From Solen grandis (lineage: Eukaryota > Mollusca > Bivalvia > Adapedonta > Solenidae): a stretch of 64,000 nucleotides of DNA. Below, in pieces: positions 31,760 through 42,758 of the stretch (position 1 is the stretch's first letter; each line of letters opens with the position of its first letter). The stretch covers positions 15,954,117 through 16,018,116 of the forward strand of contig CM037795.1 of the NCBI GenBank assembly GCA_021229015.1, given 5' to 3'. The position numbers were made by a program, and so were the translations under genes. Below the pieces are notes generated by a model. That model had not been told where the DNA came from and did no database searches. It saw only the letters and a list, made by a program, of their open reading frames with translations.

Positions 31760-34700
31760 TTAGTCAAACAATCCAAAGCCCATGTCGTCGTCGGATTCGT
31801 CACTCTCTTCCTTCTTCTCCTCTTTCTTCTCTGTAAAATACAACATGCTAGATGTAAAAATTACCATTTTCAAATGAAGTTATGAATATAGTTTAACCCT
31901 TTCCCTCATATATACTCATTTTGATGCCCTCAAAAGGTATCACATAAAGCCTGATATGCAGAAAACCACAGTTAAACCTTACCAAATTTAATCTCATTTC
32001 CAGACCACTGAGGAGCAGTGAACAGCATAAAACCTGATCAGGCTGCAAGTTACTCGCAGGCTGATCTTGTTTTATGCCGTTCGCATAGGTCTTTTCATGG
32101 TGTCCTCTATGAGGGAAAGGGTTAAAACATTTATTTGTGAAATACAATAACAGAACAATTCACAAACATACAGAATAAGATTAAATTGAAAGCTAAAGCT
32201 TACTGAAATATAAATTTGAACTTTAAGCATAGAGATGTTCTTTCTACCATTTTAACTGATTCATATTAATTTATTGCAGGTGTTTTCTTCTTTTTTTTTT
32301 TTAAATATTCCCGGTGCTTAAACTTTTTTTTTTTTTTTTGTTTTTTTTTTAAGGCTTCTAAATAGGTAATCTATCTGCGATTTAGTGTGTAACTCTCCTT
32401 ACAGCTGTGGTTTTAATAGAATCAACTAGAAACTTGTTTTCACAGAAAAGTTATGTCTCCCTTCCCACTCCTAACACACACACAAATTGAGGCACAGGTG
32501 ACATGTACAAGAGCCTTCTAAACAGGGTCTGCTTTATTTGCCTTGAAGAAGTAGATTTACAAGGATTTCAGTTACCAAAACATTAGCATCTTTAAATTTG
32601 GAACCATGGAGGATACAACAGGGTTCTAATTATGAACGATTAAAAATATCTTATGATTTGACCCGCAAGAAACTTGTAATAGAAATCAAAACTTGAATGA
32701 ATGAGTCTTGGTCCTTATAGTTTTTGTATGGTTACATATGAACACCTGTAGCATGCCGGACCTTGAAAGTGCCAATCAATTACCAGATTTGGATTAGTGG
32801 ACTTATTCTAAATTCTATCAAATCACGGAAGAAAGGTATGTTGAAATTTATTAACTAATCCAAAAAGAGACACTGCTCGTCCACTCACCTTCCTTCGCTT
32901 CAGGGGCACCACCGGCGGCTGGAGCACTTCCGCCAGCAGCTGGTGCACCACCACCACCACCACCACCAGAGGGAACGGAGGCAAGCTTCTTTGTGCCTGA
33001 AATTGGAATGGCAGATATAAAGATACCCTGGATTGTTCTAAAAACACCCCCCTCCCCTTGAAAATCTTCTTTAAAACACCATGAATTTGGCACTATTGTC
33101 AAATTATGTGATACAGGAAAATTTTAAAGCTCACCTATATGGGAGATAAGGACCACAACAGAAACAAGAGTTCTCTTAAGTGTTTTCCTTGATTCAGAGA
33201 GCATGTGATGGTTTTCAAGGTGCTAAGCAGGTTTTAGTAAGGTCTGTTTTATCTATGTACATTCTGTCATCATCCTCATCCGAAATAATTAAACAAGGCT
33301 ATTCTCCTTCTAGGTCTATGCAGATGAAAAAAAAGGAGGATAACTTTCAAGCTATCAGGGGGTTTTGCAATGTCATATCCCCGTTTACTTTGTGCTCTAT
33401 GTAAAGACTACTCTTCATTAGCAAAAATATAAATTATCTACTGACGTCTAAGGTAGACAACATTTATTTTCCATTTAAACAAATATAAATCTGCAAGATT
33501 TAGCAGATCCTCTGCATTTCACTGGCAAGGCGAAAAAAAAAGTTGTTTCCACAAACATCACCAAAAAAAACCAAGAAATGTTTGTGAAACATATATGCCC
33601 CCCTCATATGCCATAATATGTATATAACTATATTACATGCAAGGAGTTTGCCTTCATCATGTTGGCTTGTCACAAAAAATTCTCAAACTTCAAAAATTTG
33701 AATGAAAATATAATGTGCTAAAATGTGGAACTAAACATTTACTGAAATAAAACCAGACACAATGAGATTTTGAGTTAATAGTCAGACAGTGCTTAAATAG
33801 GACAAGATAATTTATAAGAATCCAACTTATTAATTTGAAAACAGAGTTTTCTACATTTATAAGCAACAACTACATGAGGTTAGGACCTTAAGAGTAAAAA
33901 AAAAAAAAAAAAAAGAAGTCATCACTTGGGCAAGACATTTATATAATGAAAATATATCAACATGTGACATTGTGAACTTGACCTTTGGATGTTGACACCC
34001 AAATCAATAGAGGTCATCTACTCATTATAAGGAACAACCACATATAGTCTGAAATAGGACTAAAATTTTATTTGGACAAGGCCAAGTCATCAAACATATA
34101 TACAAATGCAACCTTGTGACCTTGACCTTTGAGGTATTGACACCAAAATTGATAGGGGTCATCTACTAATCGTGAGCAACAACCACAAGAAATTTGAGAC
34201 TTAAAGGTCAAATAGAACCACTCGGACAAGGTCTGGTATTATACATACGCAACATGTGACCTTGACCTTTGAGGTAATGACACCAAAATCGATAGGGGTC
34301 ATCTACTAATCGTGAGCAACAACCACAAGAAGTTTGAGTCTTAAAGGTCAAATAGAACTTAAGTTAACACTCGGACAAGGTCTGGTATTATACATACACA
34401 ACATGTGACCTTGACCTTTGAGGTAATGACACCAAAATCAATAGGGGTCATCTAATCATGAGCAACAACCACATGAAGTTTGAGACTTAAAGGTCAGTTA
34501 TCACTCGGACAAGGTCTGGTCTACCGACAGACCGACGGACCGAGCAAAGCAATATACCCCCTCTTCTTCGAAGGGGGGCATAAAAATAAGGTCTGTAGGT
34601 CGGCTAAACTTTTTTTTTTATTTTTAACTTTCCATTTTTGCTTTATTTTTTGGAGGAATTGATGAAAAACCGCATTTTCCGAAAACTATGGAAAAAGTCT

Positions 34701-35571
34701 AAGATTAGTACAAAAAAATAGGGTCGGTTGGTTTGTTTTTGTCCCCTTTTAATGAGTAATTACTATTTAGAAATATCATTCAAAGTCTGAAAATTAAAAA
34801 CGCATATGCATCCAGTGAAGATACAGAGAAACAGTGTATAAGCAACGCACCTCAGTTATACCAGACCCAGTATAAACATTGTAGTATTAAGAAATAAGGT
34901 GTTACAAGACAAAGAAAAAAAAACAAAAAAACATCATATGATTCGGCAAAATTTCACATTATGTCACCCTAACAAGAAAATCTCAATGTCTTAAGCTTAT
35001 TTCATTCTATATTGTATATCAGGGTCGTTAAGTTCTATTTGCCCTTGCCAGTAAAAATTAGTGCATGGCGAGTGAAAAATCTGATCATTTTTTGTAACTT
35101 AATCATTTTACGATCTCAAATTTTGGAAGTGCTAGGCAGTGTGCGTGATATTAGGAATTTTTCATGCCTGATTATTGCCATATATGATATTTAAACTAAG
35201 ACACCTTTAAATATGCAAAAAGTGAATACACACATTCCATTTAATTGACCCATTTCTTTAAAAAACCTTATCAACAAATGTTTACTACAAATCAGAAAGT
35301 TAAGAGTTCAATCCTCTCTGGAATGAACAGTTCTGAGTACAAAATGCTGAATTTATTAGCCAACCAGTGGCAAATTAAAAAATACTTGGATAATTTCACC
35401 TTCCTCAATGACCTCCTCGAGGTTCTTTCCTTTCAACTCAGAGATCACTTTGGTGACTTCCTCTTTCTTGGACTCAATTCCTACACTTCCGAGGATCTTG
35501 TCAATATCAGCAGCACTTGGTGAGGCATTACCTCCCAGAGATGCAAGCAGATAGGCGGCCACGTAACGCAT
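31760..35571 (-). CDS. RPLP2: 60S acidic ribosomal protein P2 (copy 2, three coding exons)
   Basis: Mirror of the left-arm gene, coding exons 35400-35571, 32889-32996 and 31760-31830, same phases, 116 residues, identical protein including the SDDDMGFGLFD tail. Introns differ: the start of intron 1 lacks about 100 bases and the poly-G tract of the left arm (its donor is GTGAAA rather than GTGAGA). The MITE in the last intron is shared. If the palindrome is an assembly artefact this is the other allele; if real, it is a second, divergently oriented functional copy. Confidence 0.97.
31893..32125. mobile_element. TTAA-flanked MITE, locus 1 (right arm)
   Basis: Mirror of 5184-5425 with the same TTAA flanks and termini. 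About 9 bases shorter through small internal indels. Confidence 0.85.
33880..34585. repeat. Tandem repeat array in RPLP2 intron 1 (right arm)
   Basis: Mirror of 2665-3345, same ~135-150 bp unit. Repeat only. Confidence 0.8.
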
Positions 35572-36182
35572 GCTGAAACAGAAGGACATGACACACAATG
35601 TTAGTGTTATTTTGTTGAGGCGACAATATATGCCAAATAATGTACTTATTGAACTGGACGAAAAACCAGGCATCATCTACGTAAGCTTTTCTTTGATAAG
35701 CGACACTGTCTAGTTGCAATCTGGTATTCCCAAGTTCGTTCATCCTAGAAAAAAAATCGTCTTATATTGTGCCATCCCCACCAAAATCTGAATATAATTC
35801 GTTGTAGATCCCAATAGCTACTGGTTTTACACAACGAATATCATTGAAACTTACATCCGACAACGATTGGTAACTTTCAAATTGTTTTTGCGTTTTTGTA
35901 AATCGAGATTATATTTTGGTAGGGAAATGCGACTTAAAGTTGATGTAGTTTTATTAAACACGTGCTTAGCACTCCATTGTAAATGGTACCCCACCCACAG
36001 AGCATAAAATTTCCTTTTGACTTATTAACACATATTACATATGAAATTTTCATTAAATACATTCTAAATGCATATAAAACCAATCTTTGAATCAATATAA
36101 CATTAAAAATAGTTGTAACTTAAGCTATTACGTTTAAGTCCGTTTTAGACACGAAACGTAGTCACACCGAAACGATTTCAAT

Positions 36183-36205
36183 GGTGAAAAGAAAGACCAC
36201 GTGGG
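36183..36205 (-). promoter_or_regulatory. Candidate RPLP2 promoter and TOP-like start (copy 2)
   Basis: CACGTG (36198-36203) followed on the minus strand by CTTTCTTTTC, identical to the left arm although nearby spacer has changed. Same inference as for copy 1. Confidence 0.4.
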
Positions 36206-36580
36206 TTTTGATCTCGAAGTCCGACAGCGGACAGGATCAAAACGAGATTTGATTTAAATGAATGCTAATCATAACAAAGCTACTGAAAATCATCATTTTT
36301 ATTGATTTTATTTATAATTTTGGTAGCCAAATAAAATAATATTTGATTTTTGAAAAAAAATCGTGTTGCTAATCAAAGTACTGAAAATGCTAAACTAAGA
36401 TGGGTGCATTTTCTATTGAATTGAAGTGAAATACATGAGATTGATTGGTATTGCTATAAAAGATTATTATAGCCATGAATAAATCATGTCTTTTATTACA
36501 TAGAAATATGTTCAAAGGGAAATGTATCAATGGATGGAAATCTCGCCCCCCCCCCTTCACATAATGTTTCTTGGTGCCCC

Positions 36581-36611
<31 letters not shown>

Positions 36612-36702
36612 ACATGTACAAAGCTACATTTGATAGGTCTAGATAATTAAAATCTCTGCGTTTTCTTACAAGAATATGAAATTTCTCACAGGATTTGGCG
36701 GA

Positions 36703-36772
36703 CGATGTGAACCTCCGACGATGTGAACCGGGACGATGTGAACCATTTTGTTGAGACGGAGAGACGATGTGA
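36703..36772. repeat. GACGATGTGAACC minisatellite, right arm only
   Basis: Four imperfect copies of 'gacgatgtgaacc' separated by 1-20 bases. The left arm at the matching place (about 425-470) has only degenerate traces ('ggttcaatcgtcggaggtacatcgtcc'). Confidence 0.7.
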
Positions 36773-37204
36773 ACCAAGATATTTATAAATATTGTATTGA
36801 AAAATATACATTTTTTAATATTAAATAAACTTTTTGAGTTTTGATTTACCCCCATCCAATATAGTACGATATCGATTTTAAGACTTTAAAGAATAAAGCA
36901 ATCCAATTATCATATTATCAAACACATTACATTGATATCAACCCCTGGGGCTTTTAATGCAGTTAGATAAAATGATGTATTTGAACAAGAAATAAAATTA
37001 GGATATTAAACAAAACAATTAATTTCACTTGATTGACATCCAACTTCGCCACATGTACCGCCAAACGCACGTCGTATGTAATGTTACAAACAAAACAAGC
37101 GGCACCTTTTTAAATACTTGATTACTTATTTTAATTGATTGGTTCTTTGCGTATGATAATCCTGTTGAGTGTTGTTTTTGACACCTATTACTTTATACAG
37201 GTGT

Positions 37205-39766
37205 CAGGCCCGGATTCACCGGGGGGCCGAGGGGCCTTGGCCCCCCCAGCTGCCCTGGTTATACTTTTTTTCTAGGCTATAAAATCCATTGATTACATAA
37301 TGTCTGAGCTGTCTAGAGGAAATCCCCATCGTTGGCCCCCATACTGAACCAACCGCATAACCACCTGACCAGCCAGACTCCTATTGTCTTATGGCCCCCT
37401 GCTGTTAATGTGTAGGTAATCCGAATCGGCAGTCATCCATGACTTAGTGATAAGCATGTGTTTAAGGTACTGTGTATGCAAATTGATTGACACCTTCACT
37501 GATTCACAGGCTATTGTCGAGTGATACCCAAGGACATCTCGTCTGCCAAGCGATCTAATGATTGAAGAAAAATAGGCAATTACAAAAACTTTATATCAGT
37601 AAAACTATTCTAGACAGGTGATGTTTAGGAAATAGCATAAAAATCGATTAGTATAAAATTAGCCACTAAAAACAACAACTAAGTTGGACATTAAAATGTA
37701 AAATTTTAAATTTTTAAAAAAATTTGATAAATCTAATCAACGCTTAAAAACATTGAAATTTCAGGTATGAAAAATTGCCGGTTTTGTTTTGGAAAAAAAA
37801 TTAAAAAACTATTCTGAGGGGAAGATGCATACCTATCGCTAGCCATGAAAATTAAACTTTATCAGAAATGGGTTGTGTTTCTAAATGTCATCAGCTATAC
37901 TATTTTTACATAACTTGTAAGTATTATTTTAACGAAGCAGTTAAATTCTTCTTAACTAACTCTCTCAATATATAAATACAAAAAGTAGGTCTATACATCA
38001 TCATGTTCACTTTTCTTATTATTTATGAATAAAATAATAATAATTATTATAAAATATGTGTATTTTAGATTTATGAATATAATAAAAAAAATTTAAAATA
38101 TTTGGGACAATGTATGTGTAGATTATGATTACTATTTTTGAATTAAAATTTAAAACCAAAATGTTTCAACTAAAACTAAAAATGTACAAAAAAAAAAAAA
38201 AAAAATGACACACAAAAGAGGCCCACACCTATACCCTATAACGTGCGCCTGATTTTTTTCTGAGAATTTCTGTGTGAAGACTGCTTCCTGATCGACAATT
38301 TGACAGCCAATATCATTAAGGTCGAACCTATTCCCTTCCACAATTTTGACAAAATGATTATGTTTAACGTGAAAATTGATTTTTTTTCTCAGTCTTTGAC
38401 AAAACTGTCTTTTACACTGTTGAGTCAAAAACTAATAATCACAAGTCACTTTTTGTGGGGGTTCAGGAAACCCTTATTAAATATTTTATGCCAGTTTGTG
38501 AATGAAAATACAAGATAAGCCCGTATTTCTTACCCGGAAGAAGTAATGCCCTTTCAGTAATATCAGCGTCCCCCCCCCCCCCAGCGCTTCCATCTCTCAC
38601 ACCGTTATTTTTATTTTATTTATTTTTGATCGGGGCCTGTAAATGCAATTGTAATCAAATTTATACGATTGCACAGCAGCTATTCAATAACATGACTTTT
38701 CGCCGGTAAAAGATAACATTATATCGCTCAATGCTTAAGGCTCGGTCCCACTTGGCATTTTTTTGCCTCGGGGATGGGATGCATACGCACTCCCGATGGA
38801 AATAGTGTCGCGAGCCATGTGGAGTCATCGGGAGGCCTCGGGTGAACTGCAAAAAGAATTCATTGAAATTTTCCCGATGTGTTCTCGATGTTTTATCGGG
38901 AAAACAAGCCGGGGAAATATCCGCAGAGAAGCTCCGGTCAGCATTCACGGAGCTTCCGCGATTTTTTTCCCTCCGATGAATCCCCGATGCGTCTGTGATG
39001 TCTCGTCGAAGTATCAGGGGGGCATTCGGGGATATTAGGCGGCCTTTCTGTGACACATTCCCGAAAAAAAATGGCAAGGGTTGAAAAGCGCACCCAGAAA
39101 TTAGTTTCTGTTTTGGCCAGTCTTAGACTGAGACGGTCAAAAAGGCCATTGGACATTGCTTAGGGCATCCCCTTAAACCCCCCTCCAAGTCTTCTCTTGA
39201 CTTTGTCGCTTAATTCCACCATCAAATTTTCATACTCTCAATAATCTTCACCGAGACACGTAGGATGGTTCGCAAGATCCCCTAATCTACGGGGATATTC
39301 CCCCGATGATGTTACAAACTCAGTGAAACTCCGGGGCACCTTCGCCGATCATCGGAGGAGGTCCCCCGGTGCTTTTCCGAACATCGGGACTCAAGGCTAT
39401 TGTGTCATAGCCGAAACAACAGTGAATGTTCAACGGACCAATCCCGAAGCTAATATTTGTCATTTTTCAACGGACTGCTCAGTCTTTTTTTGGCTCAAAC
39501 ATCGGGAGCCATCGGTAGAAAAAAAATGTTTATTTCCACATCACCGATTTTTTTCCCAGTGGGACCTAGGCCTTCAAGTTTCAAATATATCGGATTTAAA
39601 AACAAAACAACAATAAAACACTATTATCCCCAGATACCCTTCAGAATGCATCTCCATCACACTAAAAACTTTTTTTTCCGGGGGAGCATGCCCCCGAACC
39701 CCCCTACCACTCCTATCACATTCGGATTTTGGCCCCCCCAGCAGAAAATTTCTGGATCCGGGCCTG
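37205..39766. mobile_element. DNA transposon with CAGGCCCGGAT ends (copy 1)
   Basis: Terminal inverted repeats CAGGCCCGGATTCA and CAGGCCCGGATCCA (inward from 39766) are flanked by a perfect 5-bp target duplication GGTGT (37200-37204 and 39767-39771). No transposase ORF seen, so non-autonomous. It contains a nested MITE (38737-39574). Removing it leaves about 1.72 kb, matching the ~1.75 kb of the second copy (49307-49495 plus 60278-61834) that is collinear with it. The superfamily is not certain: the termini are hAT-like, but a 5-bp duplication is unusual for hAT. Confidence 0.85.
38737..39574. mobile_element. Nested MITE with AAGGC-GGTCCCACT ends
   Basis: Inverted ends AAGGCTCGGTCCCACTTGG (38737-38755) and AAGGCCTAGGTCCCACTGGG (minus strand from 39574). 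The interior is full of short CCGATG/CATCGGG motifs on both strands, giving chance ORFs on both strands (e.g. 38661-39077). Absent from the second copy of the host transposon, which supports its being an insertion. Confidence 0.75.
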
Positions 39767-39837
39767 GGTGTTGATCAGATGTAATTAACGTCGGCTTACT
39801 TTGAACGTCTGTATAATGAGATTCCCGAAAAAGAGTA

Positions 39838-41392
39838 AACAAGAGGGCCATGATGGCCCTGGATCGCTCACCTGAGTACCATTGCTTCAACTGATGTCAA
39901 GGTTTTTAAACAGACAAGGATTCTGATATAACTTAATCTAAAACATTTTACCCCTGACAATACTACACACCAAATATCTAAGTAATGGGCCATATGGTTT
40001 CAGAGAAGACTTGGGCGCAGGGTCATTTATCACCGTAGGGCCAAGACTTTGAAAATCTTTGTAATGAACCATTAGATGCTACTACATACCAAAAATCTTA
40101 GCTCTAGGCCTTATTGATTCATAGAAGAAGATTTTTTAAGATTTTCCTATATAACTCTATGTAAAACAAGTGACCCCTGGTGTGGGGTCATTTATCACCA
40201 TAGGGCTATGATTTGTACAATCTTGGTAGTGGCCCATAAGATGATCTTCATACCAAAATCTAAGCTCTAGGCCTTATGATTCATGGAAGAAGATTTTTTT
40301 AAGATTTTCCTATATAACTCTATGTAAAACAAGTGACCCCTGGTGCGGGGTCATTTATCACCATAGGGCTATGATTTGTACAATCTTGGTAGTGGCCCAT
40401 AAGATGATGCTACATACCAAATATCTAAGCTCTAGGCCTTATGGATTCATAGAAGAAGATTTTTTTAAGATTTTCCTATATAACTCTATGTAAAACAAGT
40501 GACCCCTGGTGTGGGGTCATTTATCACCATAGGGCTATGATTTGTACAATCTTGGTAGTGGCCCATAAGATGATGCTTCATACCAAATATCTAAGCTCTA
40601 GGCCCTATGCATTCATGGAAGAAGATTTTTTTAAGATTTTCCTATATAACTCTATGTAAAACAAGTGACCCCTGGTGTGGGGTCATTTATCACCATAGGG
40701 CTATGATTTGTACAATCTTGGTAGTGGCCCATAAGATGATGCTTCATACCAAATATCTAAGCTCTAGGCCTTATGCATTCATGGAAGAAGATTTTTTTAA
40801 GATTTTCCTATATAACTCTATGTAAAACAAGTGACCCCTGGTGCGGGGTCATTTATCACTATAGGGCTATGATTTGTACAATCTTGGTAGTGGCCCATTA
40901 GATGATGCTACATACCAAATATCTAAGCTTTAGGCCTTATGGATTCATAGAAGAAGATTTTTTAACATTTTTCTATATAACTCTATGTAAAACAAGTGAC
41001 CCCTGGTGCGGGGTCATTTATCACCATAGGGCTATGATTTGTACAATCTTGGTAGTGGCCCATAAGATGATGCTACATACCAAATACCTAAGCTCTAGGC
41101 CTTGCAGTTTTGCAGAAGAAGATTTTCAATTTTGCATTTTTAAAATCTATTTTTAGCTCCTGTGACCTAATTATGCAATGGACCAGAACCATTTATACAA
41201 CTTTAGTAGAGCTTCATCCAAGGAACATTCCTGCAAAATATTTTTCAAATTGGCCAAGCCGTTTAGGAGGAGATGTTGTTTGAAGCAATTGTTGACGCCG
41301 GACGCACGGACGCACGGACGACGGACGACGGACAAAAGGCGATCAGAAAAGCTCACCTTGAGCACGTTGTGCTCATGTGAGCTAAAAAAAAA
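39838..41392. repeat. 165-bp tandem-repeat element with hairpin ends
   Basis: Six units of 163-166 bp (the 'tgacccctggtg' landmark at 40171, 40334, 40500, 40666, 40832 and 40997), preceded by the hairpin end 'caagagggccatgatggccctgg' and followed by 'ggacgcacggacgcacggacgacgg' and a terminal palindrome-like 'agctcaccttgagcacgttgtgctcatgtgagct'. Unit length and landmarks match the 17101-20940 array, so both belong to one superfamily. Non-coding. Confidence 0.8.
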
Positions 41393-42758
41393 AACAGCCC
41401 TATAATATTATAATTAATTACATATAATTATTTAAGTAAGCGTTAAAAACAAAATTATGAATGGGAATGATATATATATATAAGCCCATTTTTACCGATG
41501 AGTATTCATTGTCGTAGGTTTCGTCCAAGCGGTTAAATTATTGATTTTTGTAATATATATGCAGATATTGGACTTAGATTTTTTTTTAAGTAATTGAATT
41601 AAGGAAATACGCATGTCGGATTTATGTGTTGAATGTCATCGGCAGGTGACAGCTCGTCAGCATGGAGTTGCGTGCGATATATGTGAGAGATGGCAGCACA
41701 GGAAATGTGGAACAGGTTAGTTATTTTTTTAAAGATTATTTATCATATAATGCAATGAATTAAAGTATGCAGTATGATCATGCAATTATATAGTGCTAAA
41801 TGTTCTATACGAGTCCTTATAAAATCGGTCTAGTATGTACGTCTAGTATGATAATTAAATGATATTTAAGTTATATTTTCATTTGTACCAACTATTAAGT
41901 TTAAATTATTATGTTAAAGTCACCGAATTTAATATAAAAAATTAATTAATATAATTAATAAGTTTCGGTCAATTTTAATAATTCTCGTAAATATGTATGT
42001 ATAGTGTATGTACTAAGGTATCACACAGGAGACTACTTTTTGATGCGACGAGGGGAGATAGACGTTAACTTTCTGTGCAAGACGTGTAGACCAGAGACCC
42101 TAACTGAAGAGGTAACACATATCAATGTTTAAAAAAATATCTAATTTTGATTAATTTTATTTCATTAATTTTCATATAATTATTATCCGAATGTAAAAAA
42201 AATCTATAATTTTGATAAATTTTAATTCATTAATTTTCATATTATTATATTCCGAATTACTGAAAATTTTAACCTGATAGCGATTCAAATTTCAGTTTTA
42301 TCAATTGAATATCCATAAAATGTAATATTTTTTCAGATTGAGGACATCGAGATGCTTCCAGTACCAGAGGACGAGGGTGTCTTAGTGGACCAGACGATCA
42401 GTATCCCCCGGACAGAAGTTCCAGACGTATCATTCAACGTTACTGATAGAGCCATAGAACAGCCAGGTGTCATCGACGACGAGTAAGTAAGTAAGTAAGT
42501 AAGTAAGTAAATGTTTTATTATAGTGAAATGTGTTACAAGTAATGTGATACAATACATACAAAGATTATACAAATTAACACCCGGCCCCATGGGCCTATA
42601 AGTCACCTTGAAAAAAAAATTAATTATAAGCGTGTATAAGTATTAATATACAAATATAATATACACAAAGATTATGGCTAAATGTCAGTTTGACAGACTA
42701 GTGTTATATGCAAAATCAACTCACAGATATAAATGATTTCGTCGTATGATAAGTGCCT

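Larger units (their letters stand above)
17101..37202. repeat. Right arm of giant inverted repeat
   Basis: Reverse-complement partner of 1-17000 with the same gene and transposon order mirrored. It carries extra sequence next to the gap (17101 to about 18830, more 165-bp repeats), a ~665 bp insertion at about 25137-25800, and a four-unit minisatellite at about 36703-36772 not present in the left arm. Its outer limit falls on the GGTGT target duplication (37200-37204) of the DNA transposon beginning at 37205. Confidence 0.95.

Noticed and set aside
38661..39077. 138-codon ORF and an antisense 91-codon ORF
   Set aside because: They lie inside a MITE rich in CCGATG/CATCGGG motifs that open frames on both strands; absent from the second transposon copy.
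40607..41156. ORFs of 72-84 codons in the 165-bp array
   Set aside because: Same peptide repeated with the unit, no start context and no family; repeat-derived.
41171..41405. ORFs on both strands in the tail of the tandem-repeat element
   Set aside because: They cross the 'cgcacggacgcacggacgacggacg' low-complexity end; no motif.
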